A DNA stretch of 64,000 nt from Halocafeteria seosinensis (lineage: Eukaryota; Sar; Bigyra; Bicosoecida): assembly GCA_001687465.1 (NCBI GenBank), contig LVLI01000294.1:1-64000 (forward strand), given 5' to 3'. Numbering within the stretch: position 1 is the first letter of the stretch; each line of letters begins with the position of its first letter. The notes under the pieces are model-generated. The model saw nothing but the letters and a program-made list of their open reading frames with translations. It ran no database searches and was not told the origin of the DNA. A program made the translations under genes and the position numbers. Below, one piece after another: positions 1 to 10,646 of the stretch.

Positions 1-834
1 CCACTTAACTGTTAGGCATGCGCCTTCGTCAACTCCCGACAAGTCAACCTCTAAACTGGCCAATGCCAACACATCGGCAGATGCACTCATTGTAGCAACT
101 GTTCGCACAACTGCAAGCCTAACTGCTGATGCCCACATGAACTTGGCGCTGCCCAAAACGAAGTAAGTAAACGCTCTCTTGTTAGTTTGCTCTCCGGGTG
201 GAAGCCTGGCCTTCTCAAAGTAATTATCCACGGAGCCATAATCCAATCCAACTGATTCCAATGCTTTATCGGAGGAAGCAGCATTGGACATATTGGCTGC
301 GACAACGAACAAACAGAATTGTCAAAATACGTGACTGAAAGAATCTACCAGGAATCCTCAAGAACACGAGTGGGGCCAGTTCCCCCTTCAACCTCTGTTC
401 CGCCGTTTGCCCCCTTGGTCCTCCCTCCTGATGCTTTTTGTTATTTTCGCGCCCTTCACGTTCCCTTTGGAGGCTCCAGACAGTCATAGTACGATTATTT
501 TTTTTTCCACCTAATAATAGCGCGCTTCCCATTAAAGATAACGACATAACGGCACCAATGGCGAGTATTCACGACGAGAGAAACCGAAGCAAAAGCCAAG
601 CAAATGAGCGTAGAATGCGCCACGCTGCCTTCCAGTAACCCAGCTCTCTTCCCTCATGCGTTCTCGTTCATTTCCAATGCGCACAACCGGAACACTCGAC
701 TTACCTGTATGTGAGTGATACTGCATGCAGCCTGTGTTGCTCAAATTATTCGCCACGGCGGCCAATGGCGTCGCCACGGAGTTCTGACGAGCCACGGCGG
801 AGAGCCCTTGCCTCAGCATCTTTGTCGACAGCAT
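1..834 (-). CDS. RIP1: Rieske iron-sulfur protein of cytochrome bc1 (complex III), 5' part
   Basis: Exons 834-705 and 296-1; the gene runs off the left edge. Exon 1 encodes a basic, Ser/Ala-rich start (MLSTKMLRQGLSAVARQ) typical of a mitochondrial presequence. Exon 2 holds the hinge and single membrane helix of the Rieske subunit: the RAFTYFVLGSAKF helix start, then the SASADVLALASLEVDL stretch and EGACLTVKW, which in the family directly precede the 2Fe-2S domain. The cluster ligands lie beyond the window. The donor GTAAGT at 704 and the CAG acceptor at 297 join in phase 1. The 408-nt intron is long for this window, so a further small exon in it is not excluded. Known role: electron transfer from ubiquinol to cytochrome c1 at the inner membrane. 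Confidence 0.9.
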
Positions 835-1106
835 TTTAGGCGATTAACAATATTCCCCTAAGATGCAACAGGTGAGTACCTACGTGAGATTAAAACCACA
901 ATAGTACACTGCACGACACTAGATTATCAATCACATCAATACTGCAAAGACTACTAAAATACAGCTCGTTAAGTGGTATAAACACTATAAACCCTAGTAT
1001 TAGCTAATGTGATTGGATTGGGTAGCCCAGAAACTACGCGAATGGTTCATCATGTGGCATTGTTGATTTGTGTGTTCCAGAGAACGGAAACAGACAAGCG
1101 GGAAAG

Positions 1107-1642
1107 ATGAAAGCGACACCAGCACTCATGGGCAAATTCAGTCGAAGGCAGTTTATTCGAGCTCCTCTTAACCCTAAGCAGGCGAATAAGAGTACGTTTG
1201 TCTGAGCATGTCACTCCTTTATGTTGGCTTGAATACTGAGAGGGGTCACATTTCGTGGTGTGCAGATTTTTACAAAGGTAAAGGAGGCAGAAGGACGGGT
1301 GTACACACTAGCAAGGGTAAGTCTCACCCGTAATTGAGATGTTACTTTGATAGGATGCTTGATCAGTGTGGTCTGTCTTGTTGTGGGACCAGGTGGATTT
1401 CATATACAAGAGCACAAGAAAATGGAGATAATTGCCCCGGACCTCAGTGGCTTTAAAGTAAGGAAACATGCTTCGCATGTGCTCATTCCGGTATATCCTT
1501 ACTAAGCTTGTGCTAATGTGCGCAGCTGAAACCCTACGTATCTTTACACACTCCTCATGTTAAAGTAGCTCCTCATGACCAGTTTCGTGAGAGCCATGAT
1601 CAAATAGAGCGGAAACATATTTCAGAAAATGAGGGACGGTGA
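1107..1642 (+). CDS. MRPL41: Mitochondrial ribosomal protein mL41 (MRPL41 / yeast MRPL27 family)
   Basis: Four exons, 1107-1191, 1266-1316, 1393-1457 and 1526-1642, give 105 residues. The chain reads a short basic start, NFYKGKGGRRTGVHTSKGG, then a HKKMEIIAPDLSGF segment and FKLKPYVS. The family hallmarks are the YKGxG..TGxHT..GG core and the P-D-x..F-x-L-K-P-Y-V block. All three introns have GT-AG borders and the phases (1,1,0) join cleanly. No single exon exceeds 120 nt, so the gene is invisible to a simple ORF scan. It is a component of the large mitoribosomal subunit. Neighbours are the divergent Rieske gene and the REEP gene. Confidence 0.85.
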
Positions 1643-2324
1643 ATGGCAACGGATTGACAACTTGCATGCTACTGGAAGAGTGGCTTAAGTCGACACTGTT
1701 CAATAGCCTGAGGTTTAAATCCTGAGAAACGAATAGCGAGCGGAAGTGTCACATTTCTTCTACGAAAAAGGATAAAAGAAGAGATCAAAACCAGCCACAC
1801 CCAGCGATGCCGCTGGAGGTAGTAGCTATCAACCGGTTTTGTTTCACAACAGAGCGAAGTACGATAGGCTTGATTGTCTGCATTGCATCACGTTACGGGA
1901 TTCTTCTGTCCATCGTTACCATTTCTTACTGGAATTCTTGTAGTAGCTTAGAAGAATGTATAACCAGCTCGAGAGTGTTGTAGTATGGCGCACACAAGTA
2001 ACATGATAGCTTCTGACGCTATACCATAGCATTCACACCACGTCCTACCGGCTATACGGGGGAACTTTAGTTATTCTTGGATTGCGTGTTTGCTTACGTT
2101 GAAGCTGAGCTGCTGAGATGAAGGGGGAGACCGGTTGAAGTTAATCGTCCATCTCATGGAGGAAGTCCCTCCTACGCTTCTTACCGTGTGGATTGGTTCT
2201 GTCAGGTGCTTTGACGACTAGTTTTTCCCGAACTGGTGCTTCGTGCACTGTATTTCCTGATCTTTTGGGTTTCTCCACCTGCGTGAAGTTTTTTGCCTTC
2301 AGGTCAACTTCAAAGGGAAAAAAG
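1643..2324. other. Intergenic, 680 bp
   Basis: No open frame with coding character or splice-site pairing is visible on either strand. It must contain the 3' end of the mL41 transcript and the promoter and 5' UTR of the REEP gene. No clear TATA box or repeat was recognised. Confidence 0.5.
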
Positions 2325-3308
2325 ATGTTGAATCGCCTTCGACAAGCTATGTCCGGGGACAAACAGGACGACGCCGGTCGTAGAGCAGGCGATAACGCCG
2401 AGGAGGACGGTGCCCCATCGTTGGAGGAGATTGGAGGGAAGATGAAGAATGGTCTGGAGAAAATCGATGAGGACTTGAGCCAAATTGGTGAGTTTTCTTT
2501 ACAATGGGGTTTTTGTCTCACACAATCTAAGTCTGCAAGATGTTTGGTCACAGATTTACTCAATCAGGCCTCCGAAAAAACTGGAATCAAGAGACTGTAC
2601 TTGTCGACCGGAATACTCTTTCTCATTTTGTTCGCGCTCTTCACTGGTTTTGGAGCTGGGTTCATTGTGTAAGCAGTTGTTAAGACACACCTTGGGGTCC
2701 CAAAAAAGTTATTTTTTGGAATTTGTCTCTAGTATTTCAGAAATCTCGTAGGCTTCGCATATCCTGCGTTTATGTCGTTTAAGGCATTGGACACCAAAGA
2801 CCGAAACGACGATTCGCAATGGTACGTGCCGCTTTGGTCGGGGACAGGTTCTTGGGAATAGTTTTCACGTTGCGATTGCAGGCTTACGTACTGGATTTGC
2901 TTTGCCTTCCTCAATCTTTTTGAAACTGTGGGTGGCTTGGTTCTCTCTTTTATACCCTTCTACAATGGCCTCAAGTGTATTTTTCTGTTTTATCTGTTTC
3001 TGCCCCAAACAAAGGTGCGTATTGGGCACTGTATGCCTTACACCCATTTGACACACATATATGCTCACTACTAACAGGGCGCTGATTTCGTTTACCATCA
3101 ATTCGTTGAGGGCTTTTTTAAGAAACATGAAAGTACCTTCAGTCACCACATAAGTCAGTTTAGTGAAGGTGGCTCCCGAGTTGCCAGCACCGTTCGGGAG
3201 GTGGCCGAAGAGAAGATCACTCGGAGCGCCTTGTCAAGTGGTGCCCCCCAACCCGAGTATTGCGACAGTGAAGATGATGATGACCATGCCGATAAAAAAG
3301 ACAAGTAG
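2325..3308 (+). CDS. REEP/DP1/Yop1 (HVA22) ER-membrane-shaping protein
   Basis: Five exons, 2325-2487, 2554-2668, 2741-2821, 2882-3014 and 3078-3308, give 240 residues. Family signature: NLVGFAYPAFMSFKALDT, then DDSQWLTYWICFAF, then SFIPFYNGLKCIFLFYLFLP, which correspond to the YPaY.S..ai, W..YW and PfYy.lK blocks of TB2/DP1/HVA22. Two hydrophobic hairpins flank these blocks, as expected for a wedge-shaped reticulon-like protein that curves tubular ER. The N-terminal ~60 residues are acidic and predicted disordered. The tail ends in an acidic DSEDDDDHADKK run. Phases 1,2,2,0 all join. The ATG at 2325 is chosen because the upstream in-frame part has no family similarity. Confidence 0.9.
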
Positions 3309-3418
3309 GAGTCCTGTATTAAATGTAACACATACAGTTTATTTTCTTTTCCCACTTGTACACAATATATATAGGATCAATCAGAGCCATAACATGCAAA
3401 AAGATTGTCCAATGCATA

Positions 3419-6400
3419 CTAGGTGTGCTTGAACATGTGAATGGTATCATCAAACTGAGTAAACTTGGTGCGAAGACTGGAGATAATCAGGCTCCGAAAA
3501 TGGGAGTGTGCTTCCTCCTCAGACAGATCTAGTCGCAATTTGTCCCTCACCCAGTCAACGTCCGAGGGGCTTTGTAGCTCCGGGAGTCCCGCTGATACCA
3601 TCAAACTGAACAATGTTATCAGCAGATCGGCATGCCTGCGCATGATATTGTATGCTCTACCAGCATACTTTACGAAACGTTCGAAGGCAGGACCTGACTC
3701 GCCGTCCAACACTTGCGCCATAGCAGGTGTGAATCTAAAAGGCGACCGCTCCCTATTCACCCCTAACTTAGACTTGAAATTACCAAGGAAGTGGCCGAAA
3801 TCAATGTGAAAGAAGGTTCCATCGCGCTTCAGCATATAGTTATCAGAATGGCGATCACCTATCCCCATCACATAGGTCGCTACACAGTACCCTGCGCAAG
3901 ACCTAGCGAACCGATCCTGAGCAGCGTACCACGCCTTCGTCATTTGTTCACTATTCGCAGGCAAGCGCAGGTCCTCAGGTTTGTCTAGCGACGAGCCTTG
4001 ACTATAGCCTCTTAACAAGGACGTGCGTCGATTGGTCAAAGGAGACGACCTGGTAGGCTCATGGGGTTTCGTCTGAGCCCCTACGGAGCTAGCTCTTTGA
4101 AGGGAGGTTCTACCACCGTCATGCAAAGGGTTGTCGACGTCCCATTCGCTGAATGAGTTGCTATCCGACCTGGAGTAAGTGCGAGGGGCTAATTGTGCGC
4201 AATGTTCTTCTACTTGACGCTTTAGCCACTCCCGTACCAGGTTATTCTGGTATACTCGCTTCCCTGCTTTTAATTTCGAGAAAAAACTACTCTGCTTCCT
4301 CTTTAGTGGTTTTGTTGATGACTCTGAATTCAAAGATGCTTCAGTCCCAGACGGGGGGCTGTCAGATTCCACAGAGCCTGTCTCCTGCAGGTCAGTAGTT
4401 GTAAACCCCCTCTGACGTCCCACCGCACTGCTCTCGCTAACGCTGGAGTGATTCGAGTCTTCTCTTTCCAACCCTGAAGAATTCGAGGGCATCCCAATAA
4501 TACTCGCAAACGTCTCACTATTCTCGACGACCTCCAGCACACCAACATCTAGCCCTGTGGCAACGCATTCATACGCACTCATACAGAGATCTAAGCCCTC
4601 ACTCTTCCACAGACGGTCCATAATTCTAATCAACTGGAGAGTTAACTGGTCTTGGCGTAAATCATCCCCGTTCTTGAAAATGACAGTAAAATGGCTTGCC
4701 CTCGAGCGGCTGAGTTCTGTTGAAGCAACATCGCCTCCACCATCGGAGTCCACAGATGAAGCGGAGCCCCTCGTAGGTCGTGATGGTTGAGTATCATGTC
4801 CAATGAGTGAAAGCCACAAAGGAACCTTTTTACTTCCCATGACCTTGCATTTATTAACCACAAATTCTTGAGCTGCGAAAGACGGACGAATTGGCAACTG
4901 AAACTTGCTTGGCCACAGAGTTCCAGAAATTCCCTGTTTGGCGGTATCATTCATCGACCGTCGAGTGCCCTTCGCTTCAATGACTTGTTCCGAAATTCTA
5001 TACAGTTTCTCGATAACATAGGACTGATGCCCCAGCACCAACCGGTGGGATCCACAGTATCTCATGTATAAGTCAAGGATCATGCTGAAACGCCGCGCAA
5101 TATCAATATTATGCAGTTCTGCGTGCAAGTACCAGTATAGTTCGTGTCCAAGGAGGCGCGGGCGGAGCAAAGCACGTCTAAGTAAGAATCTTGACAGTGC
5201 AGAGTCATCAAAGGGTTCGTACTTAAGCACTTGTGTTAACTGCAGCAGATATAACGCTAAATCTTCGTCAGGAAGGTTTTCTAAGCAAGCAACGGCGTAC
5301 GCTCGAACATTAGGGTCGGGAAACTGGGCATCGAGTAATTGCAAAGCCGTCAGAGGTCCAGGTTGAGCCCACACACGCAACAGTCGATACATCTCCAGCA
5401 CGTTCGTCCGATTTCCCCAATTAACAGATTTCAGAACTTTTGGAAGTGCGCGAGGGTGGTTTATCAAGACGAACCTGTACCCCCATAGCAACTGTTGCTC
5501 TTCCGGAGAGATTTCAGCCAGAGGGTCGCGACGAATGATTTCATCAACAGCGGCGTCCAGTTCCGTGGTCGAGTAGTCCAACGGAGTAGAAGTGTTGGAG
5601 TGGCCGATTACTGTATCGTGGTCTGCAAATATAATATCTTTATTGCGAGGCGACCTATTCCGGAACTCCACATCCAATATCACCGGAAATGCTTCATGGC
5701 GATTCTGCAGGGTGGTGACCATGGGGTGAGGACATGATCCAAGCCACAAGTACAATCTCATTTTTCCATTGACCAAAGATTTATCCGCGGAGAACAAATT
5801 GCAACCAGCCCAGGCGACGTCGTTGCCATTCAATTTCACCTGAAATATCATACGCGCAGCTTTTGGGAGTTCTCGGATTCTTTTTGAGAGCTCAGTACAA
5901 CTTTCGAACTCCCCATTGAGAACATGGGTGTAGTTAGCAAAAGACGGTTCTTGACCCGCTCGTAAGCATTTTCCTATAGTAGCGGTGGCGTAAGTATAAC
6001 CTTTGCAGGAAGACACAAATTCGGAGGTAGAATGGGCACGCTTGGGACTATTTCCGTCACTGTCGGCGCGGTTGTCTGTGTATGAGCGTTGACGCGATTC
6101 GCCTCCCCCATAACAATTTTCCGGTAGTGTGCTAAAACTCCTTCGTCGGCCCTGCGAAGTAGGAGATGGTTCATCACCCTGAAATGCCGCCACAGCGGAG
6201 GCATGCGGAATCTTCTTGACACTATTGCCTTTAGCTTCGACGGGATCACACAACAGTGTCTTGCCATGGTACAGGCCACAAGAAACGGTGAGAGTATCCT
6301 TCCGCGAAAATGTCTTACCCAAAAACGAGCGAGAACCGCCTGCCTTGGTTAAGGGCAAGTTCTGAATGCTGTGAACAACCACCTGAAGGTTGGTATCAAC

Positions 6401-8290
6401 CATCCACGTTGGACAGCTCTCATTACTTTCTGAACGATCACTGAAATAAACTGACCCTAACTGGTTCCCAATAGATGACAAAATCTCCAGGTCACTCTGC
6501 GTGAAACCTCCACTTCGCTTGTTGCTAACCTCTAAGACACCCACTATGTTTGCGCCTTTGCTCCCACTGCCACTAACAGGGTAGCACAAAAGACTGCGCG
6601 TATGTCGGCCTTGGACATAATCCACTTCGGGACTGAAGGTCGGATCAGATTGGGTATCACTGACGATACTAGCCGACCCAGAATGGATAACAGACGCCAC
6701 TACACCCTTCATTGGCACTTCTACACCATTCAAATCATACGAGCTTCGCATGATCAACATTTCTCGTCCCTCAACTGGCGTATAGAAGCAAACATGTTCA
6801 GAATCAAAAACTTTACATGAAGTAGAAAGCAAGCGACCCAAAACCTCTGTAAAGTCTAATTCTGGCGAGAAACAAGACATTAGCTCCAGTAGGGCAATAT
6901 CAAACGTTGCTGATCCGTGGTCAGCTAGATCAATTGAGTTGTTGCTAGTGGACGTCAGGGCACTGCCAAAATCTTCCAGCACCGAAGGATCAGATCCTAT
7001 TCCCACTGACTCAGCCGAATAACGAGAGGGTGATACGCCCTCGGCATCACCACGATATCGACTTCTCTCTGTGGCTTGTTTTCGAATTGAAAAATGGTAA
7101 GCAACATGCAGGAATTCCCTGATGTGGCGCTCAATACCGGATTCTGCTGTGTTCCCATAGCGTGTTATGTGAAGTCGGAGAACCGGCCGAGTCTCTGCCA
7201 TGACAGTATCGAAGAGTAGACGAGATATTACAATACAGCGCACCTTAGTCCGTGCAACGCATGTTGCACTCCGTTCACATCGAAGCAAGACTCCTCGTTC
7301 CCCGAAGAATTGGCCTCGAGAAACAGATGCTACTTTGTACCCATACGGCGATTTCGGGTCTGAACGCTGACTTGGTGACGCACAGGCCTCTTGGCTTTGG
7401 AATACATCAACGGTTCCTCGCTCGATAATAAACATACTATCTGAAGAATCACCCTCTTTAACAATTACGGAAGATTTGTCGAACACTTGAATGCTACATT
7501 CTTTCACGAGCCTGATCAACTGAATTGGCTTCAATGTGTGCATCAGAGGTACCGAAATAAGGAAATTTACGATTCTCTCTTGGGTTGAAGTCCGAAGATG
7601 CCCTGCCGGAGAAGACAGCGACGCACACGAAGGGCTTCGTTGAAATCGGGATGCGAATGTTTCGCGGGCATGAACGGATGTGTCGATAGTCAGATTACCG
7701 CGCCCCAACATCCCTTGTTCTTCCGTTTGTTCTTCATGATACTCTTCCTCGCTGTGCACACTAATCGAAAGACTTTCTGTTTCACTCGTGTCGTCAGAAT
7801 TACATTCAATGGAGGCATCATCGTCTTCAGAATATTGCTGAAACTCTCCTTCCGAATCCCCATACGGGTCCTGTGCATTGGTGCTGTCCTGACGACGCAA
7901 TTCAGTGCCATGCTTCTCCTCGTTCTTTTTGGCCATAAGAACATCAGCATACTCAGCTTCAATGGGATCCTGAGCAGCAGTGGAAGAAGATATTGGGCGA
8001 CCACTGGAAACTGTCTGGTAATCGTAGGTCGAGCCATTAAGGGACACTGTCCGCGACCCCAAAGGAGTGCCTTGGGAATGGCCATTCACAGCGTAGCGTT
8101 CCACTCGCAAGACCGAGCTGTCTTTGGTCCGACTCCCATTGGCAGCAGGGGCTGAGTAGGCCGATGCACCACCCGGAGAGTTGCCATCTGTCCCAGGACT
8201 GCTCGCTATCCCATCTTGGTGTATTTTCCCGTGGACCTCCGTCGCGTTCGGACAAGGTGGTGGACGACGTTGCGGAGATCTCATGGACAT
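3419..8290 (-). CDS. Class-I-like phosphoinositide 3-kinase with cyclic-nucleotide-binding and GAF domains
   Basis: Intronless, 1,623 residues. Order: acidic disordered N-terminus 1-235; cNMP-binding fold ~245-375 with cassette FGERGVLLRCERSATCVA (~328-346); GAF ~465-617; C2 ~630-890 with a long insert; PIK helical domain ~912-1070; kinase ~1130-1615. Kinase motifs: IFKNGDDLRQDQ (ATP-site Lys1206), GIGDRHSDN (Asp1479, Asn1484), HIDFGH (Asp1497) and activation loop NFKSKLGVNRERSPF. The loop resembles class I, not Vps34, which suggests PI(4,5)P2 can be the substrate (inferred). One basic residue of the class I KRER box is Asn. A Ser-rich insert (~1266-1447) splits the kinase lobes. No Ras-binding or p85-binding domain is seen. 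The cassette keeps both the Glu and the Arg that bind cyclic nucleotides. Confidence 0.92.
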   Translation of the reverse strand: MSMRSPQRRPPPCPNATEVHGKIHQDGIASSPGTDGNSPGGASAYSAPAANGSRTKDSSVLRVERYAVNGHSQGTPLGSRTVSLNGSTYDYQTVSSGRPISSSTAAQDPIEAEYADVLMAKKNEEKHGTELRRQDSTNAQDPYGDSEGEFQQYSEDDDASIECNSDDTSETESLSISVHSEEEYHEEQTEEQGMLGRGNLTIDTSVHARETFASRFQRSPSCASLSSPAGHLRTSTQERIVNFLISVPLMHTLKPIQLIRLVKECSIQVFDKSSVIVKEGDSSDSMFIIERGTVDVFQSQEACASPSQRSDPKSPYGYKVASVSRGQFFGERGVLLRCERSATCVARTKVRCIVISRLLFDTVMAETRPVLRLHITRYGNTAESGIERHIREFLHVAYHFSIRKQATERSRYRGDAEGVSPSRYSAESVGIGSDPSVLEDFGSALTSTSNNSIDLADHGSATFDIALLELMSCFSPELDFTEVLGRLLSTSCKVFDSEHVCFYTPVEGREMLIMRSSYDLNGVEVPMKGVVASVIHSGSASIVSDTQSDPTFSPEVDYVQGRHTRSLLCYPVSGSGSKGANIVGVLEVSNKRSGGFTQSDLEILSSIGNQLGSVYFSDRSESNESCPTWMVDTNLQVVVHSIQNLPLTKAGGSRSFLGKTFSRKDTLTVSCGLYHGKTLLCDPVEAKGNSVKKIPHASAVAAFQGDEPSPTSQGRRRSFSTLPENCYGGGESRQRSYTDNRADSDGNSPKRAHSTSEFVSSCKGYTYATATIGKCLRAGQEPSFANYTHVLNGEFESCTELSKRIRELPKAARMIFQVKLNGNDVAWAGCNLFSADKSLVNGKMRLYLWLGSCPHPMVTTLQNRHEAFPVILDVEFRNRSPRNKDIIFADHDTVIGHSNTSTPLDYSTTELDAAVDEIIRRDPLAEISPEEQQLLWGYRFVLINHPRALPKVLKSVNWGNRTNVLEMYRLLRVWAQPGPLTALQLLDAQFPDPNVRAYAVACLENLPDEDLALYLLQLTQVLKYEPFDDSALSRFLLRRALLRPRLLGHELYWYLHAELHNIDIARRFSMILDLYMRYCGSHRLVLGHQSYVIEKLYRISEQVIEAKGTRRSMNDTAKQGISGTLWPSKFQLPIRPSFAAQEFVVNKCKVMGSKKVPLWLSLIGHDTQPSRPTRGSASSVDSDGGGDVASTELSRSRASHFTVIFKNGDDLRQDQLTLQLIRIMDRLWKSEGLDLCMSAYECVATGLDVGVLEVVENSETFASIIGMPSNSSGLEREDSNHSSVSESSAVGRQRGFTTTDLQETGSVESDSPPSGTEASLNSESSTKPLKRKQSSFFSKLKAGKRVYQNNLVREWLKRQVEEHCAQLAPRTYSRSDSNSFSEWDVDNPLHDGGRTSLQRASSVGAQTKPHEPTRSSPLTNRRTSLLRGYSQGSSLDKPEDLRLPANSEQMTKAWYAAQDRFARSCAGYCVATYVMGIGDRHSDNYMLKRDGTFFHIDFGHFLGNFKSKLGVNRERSPFRFTPAMAQVLDGESGPAFERFVKYAGRAYNIMRRHADLLITLFSLMVSAGLPELQSPSDVDWVRDKLRLDLSEEEAHSHFRSLIISSLRTKFTQFDDTIHMFKHT

Positions 8291-9524
8291 GACGACCCCA
8301 CGTAAGCTAAACTACCTAAAAAATAGTAACGTGCTAGACTAATACATCCATAGCACCCATCTAAGCCCTGCAAAGTGACAAAGCCAGGTGTATACGCTTG
8401 AAATTGCAGCAGAATCGAGTGATCAGTAGCGCTCTTCCCACTGCTCCATGACAACTCAATGGACACGCTTGCAGTCGAAACAATACAATTTCTCCTTGGT
8501 GATCCTCGGTTCGTCTTGGAAGAGTTATTACGGCCGTATGAGCCAATGGAAGCGCATGAGATCAACCACAAAACTACAAAAAGGGTAATTCAGGGGGAGT
8601 CTTAAACAGCTTCACTTACGTTGCTATCTTTCTCCCCGACAATCTATAAGACCACCTCAAACGATACCAGATAAACAATAAGAGGAAAAATTGCTTGTTC
8701 TGTACACTGAGACAGAGTGACAAACGAGCAATGGACCGAAAGGAATTTGTCCGCCGTGATTGCCTCGGTCAACGGAAGTACACAATAAATGCCTGGCTTA
8801 TTTCAGCTGATGTACGAGCAATTCCAAACTGAATAGCACCTACCATATCAAATCTTCGTAAAATATCAAAATTACAAAGAGGAGACTGTCCCTCCTTCTG
8901 GTGGAATATCCACTGCGACCGGGGCGAATTCCCGCCGCATCTGGTCCCAAGTTGAAGGGAAGAGCGGGGTTTTGAGAAGAAACCTTTTCCGCAACCAAAG
9001 GGCGGGAATCGTGGTTTTCGTGCGTCGATTCGTCGAAACAGGTGGTGAGGGAATACTCGAAACAGGTGGTGAGGAATTAAGACGGGACAAACGCTCTCCA
9101 TCCAAGGGAGATGGAGCGATTTGTGGAGGATGGACCACCCTGACGTCATGGTTGAAGCATGGCAGTCGGGGAGCTAACCGGACACATTAACTTTGGCTCC
9201 AAATCGATGAGAACAGTGCCGCAAGTGCATTCAACGTTGGGGACACGAACTTTTGAAATGGCGTGTGGGAAATTGTTGAAATATCGTTATCATATCAGGT
9301 TGCAGAGCAAACAGTCTACAGCTTAATTGATGTTGCAAACGGAGACTCTCGTTGCTACCTACGAAGATTGTACCTGAGTGCTTATTTCGCTCTCACAAGT
9401 GAAGTCATCTAACCTATGCTTTTCCACGCCATGCGTGGCAGCAAGAACGAGTGTCATGAACTAGCTGTGGGCATGTAGTACCGATAGGGTACCAAATACT
9501 GTATGTCCGGGGAACTTGGATTAA
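8291..9524. other. Intergenic, 1.2 kb, one weak candidate exon
   Basis: Lies between the start of the PI3K gene and the 3' end of hslV, so it holds the PI3K promoter. A 17-bp motif, CGAAACAGGTGGTGAGG, occurs twice 25 bp apart near 9033-9074. Apart from the weak minus-strand frame listed separately, nothing is supported. Confidence 0.5.
8872..9138 (-). CDS. Possible small protein or terminal exon (uncertain)
   Basis: A minus-strand frame of 88 codons with protein-like composition: Pro/Ser-rich first half with a repeated SPPVS motif, then a basic Trp-containing stretch (PALWLRKRFLLKTPLFPSTW) and an acidic end. The frame has no in-frame ATG and starts at GTG, so if real it must be a downstream exon joined to an unseen first exon. 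I do not recognise a family. It could equally be chance. Confidence 0.22.
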   Translation of the reverse strand: MVHPPQIAPSPLDGERLSRLNSSPPVSSIPSPPVSTNRRTKTTIPALWLRKRFLLKTPLFPSTWDQMRREFAPVAVDIPPEGGTVSSL

Positions 9525-10389
9525 TTACGCCCGGTCATCCTCATCAGGTCGCGCTTTTCCTTGTAGACGTAAGAGCTCCAAATTGCTTTCATTGGCATCC
9601 ATCTCATCCTGCTTGTCAATGCGGGCACGACAAATCCAAGTGAATAAGGATTTCAGAGGGTCAGAAGACACTACACCGTAATTGTTAACGCACCTTTACG
9701 AACTGATTGTTTGTGTAGATACACATGTTAGCGGCGATTTCCATCGATCGCTCCGCGATCTCCATAGCAGTAGCATCAGATGACATCAGAGCACGCGCCG
9801 CCGCCGTGGCATAGTCGCCACCGCTTCCAATGGCGAGAACACCATCTACCGGTTCGATGACATCTCCCATTCCGGTTACCTCTAATGTGACATCCTTGTT
9901 TGCTACAATCATCGCGGCTTCCAGACGTCGTAGGTACTTTTCTGTTCTCCAGTCCTTGGCCAATTCCACGCAAGCACGCATCAGTTGGTTGGAGTAAGTG
10001 TCGAGTTTCCCCTCAAGTCTTTCCATTAACGTCATCGCATCAGCTGTGGCACCTGCGAATCCTACGATGACGTCTTCTCCCACTCGTCTAACTTTCACGG
10101 CGTTTGGCTTCATAACCACAGATCCTTGTGTCATCTGTCCATCGCCTACGACGGCGACTTTTCCTCCTTTTCGTACACTCAAGATCGTCGTAGCATAGCG
10201 CGGCTGTAAGTACGACGACGAGGACTGAGACTGAAAATAATACGGCTGATGATAAGGGCCTCCAGATGCTGAAGACAGCGATCGTGTCTGGTACCCCAGA
10301 GAAGCTGGTGCAGCTGCAGCAGCCAAAGGAGCTGTCCTCGAAATCGTGGACGGTAGACCCTTGCTCAAGCTTCTCGAGATGAGGCTCAT
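9525..10389 (-). CDS. hslV: HslV (ClpQ) ATP-dependent protease peptidase subunit, mitochondrial
   Basis: Exons 10389-9694 and 9608-9525 give 259 residues. The first ~66 residues form a Ser/Ala/Arg-rich presequence. The mature protein would start at [21 protein letters not shown], with the N-terminal Thr67 as nucleophile. [32 protein letters not shown] and [19 protein letters not shown] are HslV signatures. Exon 2 supplies the acidic C-terminus ending DEDDRA. The phase-0 intron has a GTGCGT donor. Together with an HslU unfoldase it forms the bacterial-type proteasome precursor complex retained in mitochondria of several protist groups. No hslU is in this window. Confidence 0.93.
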
Positions 10390-10646
10390 TTTTGTTTCTA
10401 TCTGATATATATACAGAGATGTGTTGAAATAACCAAATACTGACTAATGTATAATGGAATATATGCTTATTTATTTTGATGATGTAGCAGAACAAAACAA
10501 ACTGCAATGCGTGTAGTCTGGGTTCTACCCATGCATTGAAGTTCCGCCCCCCCAGTGTTACCCAGTGTCTGTCAAATTGTCAGAAGGGAGGATGGCAATT
10601 TGTAACTCGACAGGCGGGTCATTCGTGATGATGCAAGCGTGCGGAC

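Noticed and set aside
7598-8155. 185-codon plus-strand frame opposite the PI3K N-terminus
   Set aside because: Lies wholly antisense to a low-complexity coding region whose Ser/Glu codons create open antisense frames. No family motif.
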